Source: Pseudogemmobacter humi
Lineage (GTDB): Bacteria; Pseudomonadota; Alphaproteobacteria; Rhodobacterales; Rhodobacteraceae
Length of the DNA stretch: 40,014 nt
Assembly: GCF_900609055.1 (NCBI RefSeq)
Contig: NZ_UXAW01000072.1
Location: 1-40,014 of the forward strand
Reading direction: 5' to 3'
The stretch's first letter is position 1; each line of letters opens with the position of its first letter. Below the pieces are notes generated by a model. That model was given only the letters and a program-made list of their open reading frames with translations, was not told where the DNA came from and ran no database searches. Made by a program: the position numbers and the translations under genes. This document shows, one piece after another, positions 1-7,040 of the stretch.

Positions 1-219
1 ATCTCGCGCCCGCCCGGCACCCACCGGATCGAGGTTCCCGCCGACAATCCGACGCTGAACGCGCTGGCCGCGGGGGAATATGTCCTCGCCGTCGAGGTCT
101 CGCGCGAGGGCGGCGGGCGCGAGATCCTGCGCACCCCCTTCACCTGGGGCGCCGCCAGCACCGCCGAGGCAGCGGGCGAGCGCGAACTGAGCCGGCTGTC
201 CGTCCGGGTCACGCCATAG
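1..219 (+). CDS. DUF2271-like periplasmic protein, C-terminal part (5' end outside window)
   Basis: The open frame enters at base 1 and stops with TAG at 217-219, leaving 72 residues. Visible features are SRPPGTHRIE near the left edge, then GEYVLAVEVSREGGGRE and a short C-terminal beta-like tail ending SVRVTP. This pattern (RPPG-H, then G-Y-L-VE-REGGGRE) is what I recall from the C-terminal half of DUF2271 proteins, predicted exported beta-rich proteins often encoded beside PepSY and ApbE genes. It stops 8 bases before the PepSY gene and so is probably the first or an early gene of the same operon. Signal peptide and N-terminus are not visible. The function is unknown; the assignment relies on a fragment plus context. 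Confidence 0.62.
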   Translation: MSRPPGTHRIEVPADNPTLNALAAGEYVLAVEVSREGGGREILRTPFTWGAASTAEAAGERELSRLSVRVTP

Positions 220-227
220 GAAACGAG

Positions 228-860
228 ATGCAGGCACGGACGATCAGCGCGGACCCGCGGCGCAGCTTCTGGCTGCGCCAGTTCCGTTTGTGGCACTGGG
301 TCTCGGCCGCGATCAGCCTTGCGGGGATGCTGATGTTCGCGGTGACCGGCTTCACCCTGAACAACGCGGGCCTGTTCGCCGCGCGCCCCGAGACGACCGA
401 GATCACCCTTGCGCTGCCCGCCCCGCTGGCGGCGGAAATCGCCGCCTTCGCGGATGAAACCGAAGATCCCGTCCCCGAGGCGGTGGCCGACTGGGCCGCG
501 CGCGAGTTCCGGGTTTCGCTGGCCGGGCGGCCGACCGAGACCAGCCCGGATGAGGTCTATATCCCCCTGCCCCGCCCCGGCGGCGACGCCTGGCTCGCCA
601 TCGACCGCGCCAGCGGCGAAGCCACCTACCGGCTGACCGACGGCGGCTGGCTGGCCTGGCTCAACGATCTGCACAAGGGCCGCCATACCGGCGCGGCCTG
701 GTCCTGGTTCATCGACCTGCTGGCCCTGGCCTGCGTGATCTTCACGCTCACCGGCCTCGGGCTGTTGTGGATGCATGCGCGGCTGCGCCCGGCGACCTGG
801 CCGCTCGGCTGGGCCAGCCTTGCGCTGCCCGTCATCATCGCGCTGCTGTTCATCCACTGA
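228..860 (+). CDS. PepSY-associated transmembrane protein
   Basis: 210 residues. Transmembrane segments at about 24-45, 158-182 and 190-209 flank one extracytoplasmic PepSY-like domain (about 50-145). That domain contains the family's usual hairpin motif of D, two residues, S/T, G, E (IDRASGE at 125-131). Histidines beside the membrane segments (H23 in LWHW; H149 and H153 in LHKGRH; H183) sit where larger PepSY reductases such as FoxB/PiuB ligate haem, so haem binding is possible but inferred. The ATG at 228 follows an AGGAAACGAG ribosome site. The stop overlaps the ApbE start (TGATG at 858-862). Probable role: the membrane electron carrier between the cytosolic reductase encoded downstream and a periplasmic acceptor. 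Confidence 0.8.
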   Translation: MQARTISADPRRSFWLRQFRLWHWVSAAISLAGMLMFAVTGFTLNNAGLFAARPETTEITLALPAPLAAEIAAFADETEDPVPEAVADWAAREFRVSLAGRPTETSPDEVYIPLPRPGGDAWLAIDRASGEATYRLTDGGWLAWLNDLHKGRHTGAAWSWFIDLLALACVIFTLTGLGLLWMHARLRPATWPLGWASLALPVIIALLFIH

Positions 861-1858
861 TGCGCGACACCCCGCCCAATCTGGTGATCCTGCCACCCGC
901 CGTGACTGACGCGCCGCTGTCGCCGCCCTCACCCGGCGCGCGGGCGCTGGATCTGGCGGGCGAGAGCATGGGCACCACCTGGTCGGTGCGGCTGTTCGCG
1001 CCGCCGGAGCTGTCCGGGGCCGCCCTGCGCGGCGCGATCACCGCGGAACTCGCGCGGATCATTGCCCTCTTCAGCCCCTGGGTCGCGGACAGCGAGGTCT
1101 CGCGCCTGAACGCCGCGCCGGAAGAGGAACTGACCGTCTCGCCCGGTTTCCGCGCTTTGCTCGCGCCCCTGATGGAGATCGCCGCGCAGACCGGCGGCGC
1201 CTCGGACCCGACGCTGGGCGCGCTGACCGATCTGTGGGGCTTCGGCCCGCCGGGGCCGCGCCAGGCCCCGCCCGCGGCGGCGGAGATCGACCGCGCGCGG
1301 GCGGTGAGCGGCTGGCGGCGGGTCTCGCTGGAGGGCACCCGCCTGCGCCGCCCGCCCGGGATGCGCTTCGATTTCAGCGGCAGCGCCAAGGGGCTGGCGG
1401 TGGACCTGATCAGCCGGGCGCTGACCGGGATCGGCGCGGGCCACCACCTGGTCGAGATCGGCGGCGAGTGTTTCGCCCGCGGGCTGAAGCCCGACATGCG
1501 GCCCTGGTGGGTCGCGATCGAACAGCCGCCGGAGCTGCCCAGGGTGCTGGTGGCGCTGAACGGACATGGCCTCGCGACTTCGGGCGACGAGCGCTGCTTT
1601 CGGCATGGCGGGCGGCGCTATGCCCATACCATCGACCCCTCGACCGGATGGCCGGCGGAAAACGACCTGACCCAGGTCTCGGTGATCGCGGCGGATACGA
1701 TGCAGGCCGATGCGCTGGCCTCGGCGCTGATGGTGATGGGGGCGGAGCGCGCTCTGGACCATGCCCGCCGCCACGGCATCGCCGCGCTGATGCTGCGGCA
1801 CGGCGGCGCGCGGATCCTCACCCCGGCGATGGAGCGGATGACAGGCGATGACGGCTGA
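860..1858 (+). CDS. apbE: FAD:protein FMN transferase (ApbE family)
   Basis: 332 residues from the ATG at 860, chosen because it overlaps the PepSY stop as TGATG; an in-frame start at 767 would lie deep inside the upstream gene. ApbE enzymes use FAD and Mg2+ to attach FMN covalently to Ser/Thr of extracytoplasmic redox proteins. Visible family motifs: MGTTWSVR (37-44), DFSGSAKGLAVD (171-182), VEIGGE (198-203), ATSGDE (239-244), HTIDPSTGWP (256-265) and the Mg-site region ADALASALMVMG (283-294). No clear signal peptide or lipobox is visible at the N-terminus, which is Pro-rich, so its location is unclear. The 3' end overlaps the next gene by 11 bases. No DxxSGAT-type FMN acceptor site is seen in the window. 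Confidence 0.9.
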   Translation: MRDTPPNLVILPPAVTDAPLSPPSPGARALDLAGESMGTTWSVRLFAPPELSGAALRGAITAELARIIALFSPWVADSEVSRLNAAPEEELTVSPGFRALLAPLMEIAAQTGGASDPTLGALTDLWGFGPPGPRQAPPAAAEIDRARAVSGWRRVSLEGTRLRRPPGMRFDFSGSAKGLAVDLISRALTGIGAGHHLVEIGGECFARGLKPDMRPWWVAIEQPPELPRVLVALNGHGLATSGDERCFRHGGRRYAHTIDPSTGWPAENDLTQVSVIAADTMQADALASALMVMGAERALDHARRHGIAALMLRHGGARILTPAMERMTGDDG

Positions 1859-3122
1859 CCCCTCGGACTGGATCCTTGCCGCGCTGGTCACCCTGGCCTG
1901 GGCGGCGCTGACCCTGCGCATCGCGCTGCGCCACCGGGGCGGGGCGGGCGGCAGCCTGCTGATCGGCTACGCCAGCCAGAGCGGTTTCGCCGAGATGCTG
2001 GCGCGCGCCCAGGCGGCGGAAACCGGCGCGACCATCCTGCCGCTCGACCGGATCGGCCCGGCGGAACTGGCAGGCGCGCGCCGCGCCCTGTTCTACGTCA
2101 GCACCACCGGCGAGGGCGATCCGCCCGACAATGCCGCCGCTTTCGCGCGGATGATGGCCCGGGCGCAGCGGCTGACGCATCTGTCCTACGGCTTCCTCGC
2201 GCTCGGCGACCGCAGTTACCCCCATTTCTGCGGCTTTGGACGGCGGGTGGAGGACTGGCTGCGCGCCTGCGGGGCGCAACCGTTGTTTCCACGGGTGGAG
2301 CTGGACCGCGATCACCCCGAGGCGCTGGCCCTGTGGCAGCGCGGGCTCGACCGGCTCGGTCTGCACGCGGCAGAGGGGCCCGGTCACGCGCCCTGGCGGC
2401 TGGTATCGCGGCGCCACCTGAACCCCGGCAGCCCCGGTGCGCCGCTCTGGCATCTGGTGCTGAAACCACAAGGCGATCTGCCCGCCTGGCGCGCGGGCGA
2501 CATCGCCGGGATCGCCATCCCCCGCCCGGAAGGCGAGCTGATCCGGGAATATTCGCTGGCCTCGCTGCCGTCCTCGGGCCGGGCCGAACTGATCCTGCGC
2601 GAGGTGCCGGGCGGCGCGGGCTCGCCCCTTCTGTGCCGGCTGGAGCCGGGAGGTGAGGTCCGCCTGCGGATCCGCGCGAACAGCGGTTTCCACGTCGATG
2701 ACGATCAGGCGCCCTTGGTGCTGATCGGCAACGGCTCGGGCCTGGCCGGGCTGCTGTCGCATCTACGCCACCGGGCAGGGCTCACGCGCGCCGGAAGGGT
2801 CTGGCTGATCCATGGCGAACGCGCCGCGCGGTCGGATGCGATCTTCGATGCGGAACTGCACGACCTGGCCGAAAGGGGCGTGCTGACCCGGCTCGACCGG
2901 GTTTTCTCGCGCGACGGCGGCCCGCTGCGCTATGTGCAGGAGGTGGTCCGCGCGCAGGCCGGCATGCTGCGCCGCGAGGTCGCGGACGGCGCGGTGATCT
3001 GCCTGTGCGGCAGGCGCGAGGGCATGGCGCAGGACGTGCTGGCCGCGCTGGAAGCGGTTCTCGGCACCGAAGGGCTGGAAAGGCTGCGCAGCAACGGGCG
3101 GCTGAAACAGGATGTCTACTGA
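1848..3122 (+). CDS. Membrane-anchored diflavin reductase (flavodoxin + FAD/NAD(P)H domains)
   Basis: 424 residues resembling the flavoprotein subunit of sulfite reductase or cytochrome P450 reductase. One N-terminal membrane helix (8-27) is followed by a flavodoxin-like FMN domain (about 36-170: YASQSG 41-46, STTGEGDPPDN 85-95, LGDRSYPHFCGFG 119-131). A ferredoxin-reductase-type FAD domain follows (REYSLAS 233-239), then an NAD(P)H domain (LIGNGSGLAGL 292-302, ICLCGRREGMAQDV near 384-397). It ends RLKQDVY, the usual C-terminus of this superfamily, where the aromatic residue stacks on FAD. It is the last gene of the DUF2271-PepSY-ApbE cluster, which suggests it feeds NAD(P)H electrons to the PepSY membrane protein. 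Sulfite reduction is unlikely because no haem subunit is nearby. Its end overlaps the convergent permease gene by 7 bases. Confidence 0.85.
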   Translation: MTADPSDWILAALVTLAWAALTLRIALRHRGGAGGSLLIGYASQSGFAEMLARAQAAETGATILPLDRIGPAELAGARRALFYVSTTGEGDPPDNAAAFARMMARAQRLTHLSYGFLALGDRSYPHFCGFGRRVEDWLRACGAQPLFPRVELDRDHPEALALWQRGLDRLGLHAAEGPGHAPWRLVSRRHLNPGSPGAPLWHLVLKPQGDLPAWRAGDIAGIAIPRPEGELIREYSLASLPSSGRAELILREVPGGAGSPLLCRLEPGGEVRLRIRANSGFHVDDDQAPLVLIGNGSGLAGLLSHLRHRAGLTRAGRVWLIHGERAARSDAIFDAELHDLAERGVLTRLDRVFSRDGGPLRYVQEVVRAQAGMLRREVADGAVICLCGRREGMAQDVLAALEAVLGTEGLERLRSNGRLKQDVY

Positions 3123-3907
3123 GCGCGCCCGCGCCTGAGCCGCGCCTCGATCCGGCGCAGGATCAGCGACAGGCCCACGGTCATCGTCAGGTAAAGCAGC
3201 GCCGCGACGTTATAGGTCTCGAAATAGCGGAAATTGGTCGAGGCGGTGATCTTGGCGAGTTGCGCGATATCGGTCACGCCCAGCACCGCGACCAGCGAAC
3301 TGTCCTTGATCATGGCGACGAAATCGTTGCCAAGCGGCGGCAGGATCAGCCGGAACGCCTGCGGCAGGATCACGAAGCGGAACCGCTGCCACGGGCTCAG
3401 GCCAAGCGCCTGCGCGGCCTCGGTCTGGCCCCGGTCCACCGCCTGGATTCCGGCGCGGAAGATCTCGGCCAGAAAGGCGGAATAGGCAAGCGTCAGCGCC
3501 AGCACCGCCCGCCACAGCAGCGAGAACCCCCGCGCGCTGACCGGCTCCTGCCCGAAAGCCGCCAGCGCCCAGTTCAGCGCCGCGACCAGCCCCGGCGCCA
3601 GCACGAAGGCGACATATAAGAGCAGCACGATGATCGGCACGCCGCGCATCACCTCGATATAGAAGCGGGCGATCTGGCGCAGCCAGACCCGGCGCGAGAG
3701 CGACATCACCGCAAGCCCCAGCCCAAGGACCGAGGCCCCGAGGAAAGCCACCACCGAAACCAGCAGCGTGATCCGGATCCCGCGCGCCAGCATCGACAAG
3801 GCCGCGCGGTAATGCGCATCCGACAGCACCCCGGCAAAGACCCAGAGGCCAAGCCCCGCCAGCACGACGAGCCACCAGGGGAAATCCTTCTCTTCCGGCT
3901 GGATCAT
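3116..3907 (-). CDS. Polar amino-acid ABC transporter, permease
   Basis: 263 residues. Hydrophobic segments at about 11-28, 44-70, 90-115, 130-150, 190-215 and 233-250 match a HisM/GlnP-type inner-membrane permease. The ATPase-docking EAA loop is clear at about 159-183 (RGQTEAAQALGLSPW then RFRFVILPQA), and MRGVPIIVLL at 87-96 is the usual start of the transport domain. The ATG (3905-3907) lies 7 bases after the stop of the binding-protein gene, so the two are co-transcribed. The substrate cannot be read from sequence; glutamine/glutamate or cystine-like amino acids are typical. The expected ATPase gene is absent on either side within the window. Confidence 0.9.
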   Translation of the reverse strand: MIQPEEKDFPWWLVVLAGLGLWVFAGVLSDAHYRAALSMLARGIRITLLVSVVAFLGASVLGLGLAVMSLSRRVWLRQIARFYIEVMRGVPIIVLLLYVAFVLAPGLVAALNWALAAFGQEPVSARGFSLLWRAVLALTLAYSAFLAEIFRAGIQAVDRGQTEAAQALGLSPWQRFRFVILPQAFRLILPPLGNDFVAMIKDSSLVAVLGVTDIAQLAKITASTNFRYFETYNVAALLYLTMTVGLSLILRRIEARLRRGRAQ

Positions 3908-3914
3908 TCCGGGC

Positions 3915-4706
3915 TTACTGACCCATCTTGTAGTCGAAGAACCACTTGCGGTTCAGCGCATCGAGCGTGCCGTCGGCCTCCATCGCGGCGATGGCGGCGT
4001 CGAAGGGCGCCACCAGATCGGATCCCTTGGGGAAGATGAAGCCGAATTCCTCGGCGCCCAGAGGCTCGCCGATGATCTTCAGCGCGCCCTCCGAGGCATC
4101 GACATAGCCATGCGCCGCGGTGGAATCCGACAGGACCAGATCGACATCGCCCGCGCGCAAAGCCGCGAGCCCGGCGCCGAAGGTCTCGAACTTCACGATC
4201 CGGGGGTCCTGTTCGTCGCTGTTCAGCACCTCGTAGACGCCCACGTAAAACGGCGTCGTGCCCGGCTGCGCCGCCATCAAAAGGCTCTGGTCGGCCGCGA
4301 AAGAGGCGGCGTCGTCAAAGCGCGTCTCGTCGGCGCGCACCACCATCAGCATCTGCGACAGCATATAGGGGACCGAGAAGTCCACCGCCTCCAGCCGTTC
4401 CTCCTTGATGGTGATGCCGTTCATAGCCACGTCATATTGCCCCTCGGACAGGGCGGGGATCATCGCATCCCAGGCGATGTTCTCGTATTTCACCGAGAGG
4501 TTCAGCCGCCGCGCGATCTCGGCCACGGCATCGTATTCCCACCCGACGGCCTGGCCTTCGCCATTGATGAACTGAAGCGGCGGATAGGTGTTCTCGGTGG
4601 CGACCACCAGTTCGCGGCCCGCCAGATCGGGCAGGGTCTGGGCGGGGGCGGCACCCGGCAGGGCAAGGGCAAGGGCAAGGGCGGCAAGGGCAAGGCGCAG
4701 TCGCAT
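3915..4706 (-). CDS. Amino-acid ABC transporter, periplasmic binding protein (SBP_bac_3)
   Basis: 263 residues with a Sec signal peptide (basic MRLR, an Ala/Leu core, probable cleavage after about residue 21-23, AAPAQ). The mature part is a family-3 binding protein: [13 protein letters not shown], then [36 protein letters not shown] and the ending [12 protein letters not shown] typical of polar amino-acid binders. It is the first gene of a two-gene unit with the permease. The 170 bases upstream (4707-4876) are shared with the divergent cyclo-ligase gene and must hold both promoters. The signal peptide is encoded by a run of GGGCAA units (plus-strand reading), giving LALALAL. Confidence 0.92.
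   Translation of the reverse strand: MRLRLALAALALALALPGAAPAQTLPDLAGRELVVATENTYPPLQFINGEGQAVGWEYDAVAEIARRLNLSVKYENIAWDAMIPALSEGQYDVAMNGITIKEERLEAVDFSVPYMLSQMLMVVRADETRFDDAASFAADQSLLMAAQPGTTPFYVGVYEVLNSDEQDPRIVKFETFGAGLAALRAGDVDLVLSDSTAAHGYVDASEGALKIIGEPLGAEEFGFIFPKGSDLVAPFDAAIAAMEADGTLDALNRKWFFDYKMGQ
4661..4695. repeat. Short imperfect GGGCAA tandem repeat inside a signal peptide
   Basis: Three perfect GGGCAA units (4661-4678) are followed by imperfect ones up to about 4695. On the minus strand they encode the Leu-Ala alternation of the binding-protein signal peptide. The unit length keeps the frame, so slippage would only change the length of the hydrophobic core. Confidence 0.6.
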
Positions 4707-4864
4707 CGGGAAATTCCTAATCGTCAGGGCTCGTCGCGCATCCGCCGCAGACTATGCCGCCAGGCCCCGTCGCTGGCAAGGGCGGCGCGGATGGGCCGGG
4801 AACCGGCGATTTCGGTGGCTTCCGCGCCCGGGAATCTGCCAGACTGGGGCTGAGCGCTCAGACA

Positions 4865-4870
4865 GGAGGG
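4865..4870 (+). promoter_or_regulatory. Shine-Dalgarno site deciding the cyclo-ligase start
   Basis: GGAGGG lies 6 bases before the ATG at 4877. An earlier in-frame ATG at 4754 lacks such a site and would add a Gly/Arg-rich extension unlike the family. Confidence 0.75.
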
Positions 4871-4876
4871 CAGAGG

Positions 4877-5467
4877 ATGACCCCCGATCAGGTTCCCGCA
4901 TGGCGCAAGGCGGAACGCGAGCGGCTGCTGGCCGAACGCGCCGCCCGGCCGCTGGCCGCGCGCCAGGACGAGGCCGCGGCCCTGGCACGCCATCTCGACG
5001 CGCTGCTGGCGGCCCGGTTTTCCGGCCCGGCGGGGCTGGTGGTTTCGGGCTACTGGCCGATCAAATCCGAGCCAGATCTGCGGCCCTGGCTGACCGCGCT
5101 GCACCAGCAGGGCGCGCGGACCGCGCTGCCGGTGGTCGAGACCCGCGCCGCGCCGCTGGTGTTCCGCCCCTGGGCGCCGGGGGCGGCGATGGAGCGCGGG
5201 CACTGGAACATCCTCGTCCCCGCCGATCCCGCGCATATCATCCCCCAGGTGACGCTGGCGCCGCTGGTCGGATGGGACCGGCAGGGCTACCGGCTCGGCT
5301 ATGGCGGCGGCTATTTCGACCGCACGCTGGCCGCGCTGGCACCCCGCCCGCTGGTGATCGGCGTCGGCTCGCAAGCCGCAGAGATCGAAACCATCCATCC
5401 GCAGCCGCATGACATCCCTCTCGACGCCATCGTCACCGGCGAAGGCGTTCAGGTCCTGCGCGGCTGA
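4877..5467 (+). CDS. 5-formyltetrahydrofolate cyclo-ligase
   Basis: 196 residues, the normal length. The enzyme (MTHFS/YgfA family) converts 5-formyl-THF to 5,10-methenyl-THF with ATP, salvaging a storage folate. Family marks: the basic N-terminal helix AWRKAERERLLAER (8-21), YWPIKSEPDLRPWL (59-72), the nucleotide/folate loop GWDRQGYRLGYGGGYFDR (132-149) and the C-terminal HDIPLDAIVTGEG (178-190). The start at 4877 is supported by GGAGGG. The last 19 bases overlap the convergent moeB tail. In many bacteria this gene adjoins 6S RNA; I looked at the 170 bases upstream and could not recognise a 6S fold. Confidence 0.92.
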   Translation: MTPDQVPAWRKAERERLLAERAARPLAARQDEAAALARHLDALLAARFSGPAGLVVSGYWPIKSEPDLRPWLTALHQQGARTALPVVETRAAPLVFRPWAPGAAMERGHWNILVPADPAHIIPQVTLAPLVGWDRQGYRLGYGGGYFDRTLAALAPRPLVIGVGSQAAEIETIHPQPHDIPLDAIVTGEGVQVLRG

Positions 5468-6486
5468 CCGCCGCAGGCGGCGCAGCCGCGCCGCGGCTTC
5501 ACCGCGATCATCCGGGTCTCGGCATAAAGCGCGTCGTGGATCATCAGCCGCCCGCGCAGCCCCTCGCCCGCGCCGGTCAGATATTTGATCGCCTCGGCCG
5601 CCATCATCGCGCCGATCACCCCGGGCAGCGCCGCGGCCACCCCGGCCTCGGCGCAGGTCGGCACCAGACCTGGGGCCGGACGGGTGGGAAAGACGCATTC
5701 GTAGCACGGCCCGCCCCGGGCCGGATCCCAGAGCGAGAGCTGGCCCTCCCACTGGGTGATCGCCCCGGCGATCAGCGGCTTCCCCAGCGTGGCGCAGGTG
5801 CGGTTCACCAGAAAACGGGTGTCGAAATTGTCGGTCCCGTCCAGCACCAGATCGTAATCCGCGATCAGCGCGGCGGCGACACCGGGATCGAGCCTGCGAT
5901 GATAGGGGCGGACCTCGATGAACGGGTTGATCGCCTTCATCGCCGCCTCGGCCGAAAACACCTTGGGCATGCCGAGCCGCGCGTCGCTGTGGATGATCTG
6001 GCGCTGAAGGTTCGAGGCCTCGACCGTATCGTCGTCGATCACCCCGATCACCCCCACGCCGGCCCCCGCAAGGTAAAGCAGCGCGGGCGAGCCGAGCCCC
6101 CCCGCCCCCACCACCAGCACCCGGGCATTCTTCAGCCGCTGCTGGCCGGGGCCGCCGATCTCGCGCAACAGGATATGGCGGGCGTAGCGGTTCACCTCGG
6201 CCGGGGTGAAAGCCGCGTCCGACGCGGGCGCAGGCGGCGGCGCGGCCTTCGCCCGCAGCGTTTGCAGCCAGTGACGATAGGCCCATATCAGCGCGGCGAC
6301 CGGCCCGGCGATCAGCCAGAACCGGAAACTGCCGAGGCTGCGCTCAAGCCCCGGCGCGCCCAGGGGCGAGGTCGCAAGCACCAGCGCCGCCCACCACAAG
6401 ACCGCCAGCGCCAGCAAAAGCCGCCGGGGCCAGGAGAACAGCCAGCCCGCCAGTCCGGTCGCGAAAAAGCCGATGAGGCCGATCAT
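5449..6486 (-). CDS. moeB: MoeB/ThiF-family adenylyltransferase with N-terminal membrane segments
   Basis: 345 residues: an N-terminal hydrophobic part with two or three membrane helices (about 4-18, 22-40, 55-72), a linker, then a full E1-like domain from about 93. The E1 part has the nucleotide loop VVGAGGLGS (125-133), [13 protein letters not shown] (151-163), DGTDNFDTR (216-224) and Zn-binding pairs CYEC (261-264) and CAAC (335-338). MoeB adenylates the C-terminal Gly of MoaD in molybdopterin synthesis; related ThiF proteins do the same for ThiS. C278 in TCAEAGV matches the conserved Cys of the family. The standard E. coli enzyme is about 250 residues and soluble; the membrane extension is, from memory, common in Rhodobacterales. 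Its ATG overlaps the dut stop (ATGA, 6483-6486). Confidence 0.88.
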   Translation of the reverse strand: MIGLIGFFATGLAGWLFSWPRRLLLALAVLWWAALVLATSPLGAPGLERSLGSFRFWLIAGPVAALIWAYRHWLQTLRAKAAPPPAPASDAAFTPAEVNRYARHILLREIGGPGQQRLKNARVLVVGAGGLGSPALLYLAGAGVGVIGVIDDDTVEASNLQRQIIHSDARLGMPKVFSAEAAMKAINPFIEVRPYHRRLDPGVAAALIADYDLVLDGTDNFDTRFLVNRTCATLGKPLIAGAITQWEGQLSLWDPARGGPCYECVFPTRPAPGLVPTCAEAGVAAALPGVIGAMMAAEAIKYLTGAGEGLRGRLMIHDALYAETRMIAVKPRRGCAACGGQPRRT

Positions 6487-6947
6487 TTCAGCCCGGTCGA
6501 GCCGAAACCGCCCGCGCCGCGCGCTGTCTCGCCAAGCGCACCGGCGATCTCGTAGCGGGCGCGGATCACCGGGGCGATCACCGCCTGGGCCACCCGCTCG
6601 CCATGGCGGACGACGAAAGGCGCGTCGCTCAGGTTGATCAGCGGCACCCCGAGCGGGCCACGGTAGTCGCTGTCGATGGTGCCCGGCGTGTTCGGGAGCG
6701 TGATCCCGTGTTTCGTGGCAAGGCCCGAGCGCGGGCGGACCTGCATCTCATAGCCCTCGGGGATCTCGACGCGCAGCCCGGTGGGGCAGATCGCCCGCGC
6801 CATGGGCGCGAGGACGAGGCCGCTTTCGCGCAGTTCGGGCGGCAGATTGGCGCAAAGATCGGCGCCCGCCGCGCCTGCGGTCTGGTAGACCGGCAAGGGC
6901 ACCTCAGGGTCGGCCCAGTCCTCGCGCAGCACTCTGATCGTCACCAT
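6483..6947 (-). CDS. dut: dUTP diphosphatase
   Basis: 154 residues, a typical trimeric dUTPase. It hydrolyses dUTP to dUMP and PPi, keeping uracil out of DNA and supplying dTMP synthesis. The motifs appear in order: [10 protein letters not shown] (24-33), [12 protein letters not shown] (71-82), [14 protein letters not shown] (84-97, catalytic Asp within), GERVAQAVI (116-124) and the C-terminal arm GAGGFGSTG (144-152) that closes over the substrate. It is co-directional with coaBC upstream and overlaps moeB downstream, an order familiar from Rhodobacteraceae. Confidence 0.96.
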   Translation of the reverse strand: MVTIRVLREDWADPEVPLPVYQTAGAAGADLCANLPPELRESGLVLAPMARAICPTGLRVEIPEGYEMQVRPRSGLATKHGITLPNTPGTIDSDYRGPLGVPLINLSDAPFVVRHGERVAQAVIAPVIRARYEIAGALGETARGAGGFGSTGLK

Positions 6948-6974
6948 TTTCTTCCTCCGCCAGCCGCCTCGCGG

Positions 6975-7019
6975 CCGGAATTTTCCAAAATTCCGGTCAA
7001 AATTCTTGCAAGAATTTTG
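6975..7019. repeat. Two adjacent AT-rich perfect palindromes between coaBC and dut
   Basis: The first has 10-base arms (6975-6984, CCGGAATTTT; 6987-6996) around CC. The second is an uninterrupted 22-base palindrome with 11-base arms (6998-7008, CAAAATTCTTG; 7009-7019). One base separates them. They form an AT-rich island in GC-rich DNA, inside the 93-base gap after the coaBC stop. They could act as a coaBC terminator, a dut operator or a dispersed intergenic element; sequence alone does not decide. Confidence 0.85.
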
Positions 7020-7040
7020 CGTCGCGCGGGTGTCGCCCGG

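Noticed and set aside
603-623. DRASGEA in the PepSY protein as an ApbE flavin-attachment site
   Set aside because: It matches the ordinary PepSY hairpin motif (D-P-x-T-G-E) better than DxxSGAT; the residue after Gly is Glu rather than Ala/Ser.
767-859. Longer N-terminus for ApbE
   Set aside because: It would lie wholly inside the PepSY gene with no ribosome site; the ATG at 860 makes the usual TGATG overlap.
4707-4876. Possible 6S RNA next to the 5-formyl-THF cyclo-ligase gene
   Set aside because: The gene pairing is suggestive, but I see no long closing stem with a central bubble, and the 170 bases must also hold two divergent promoters.
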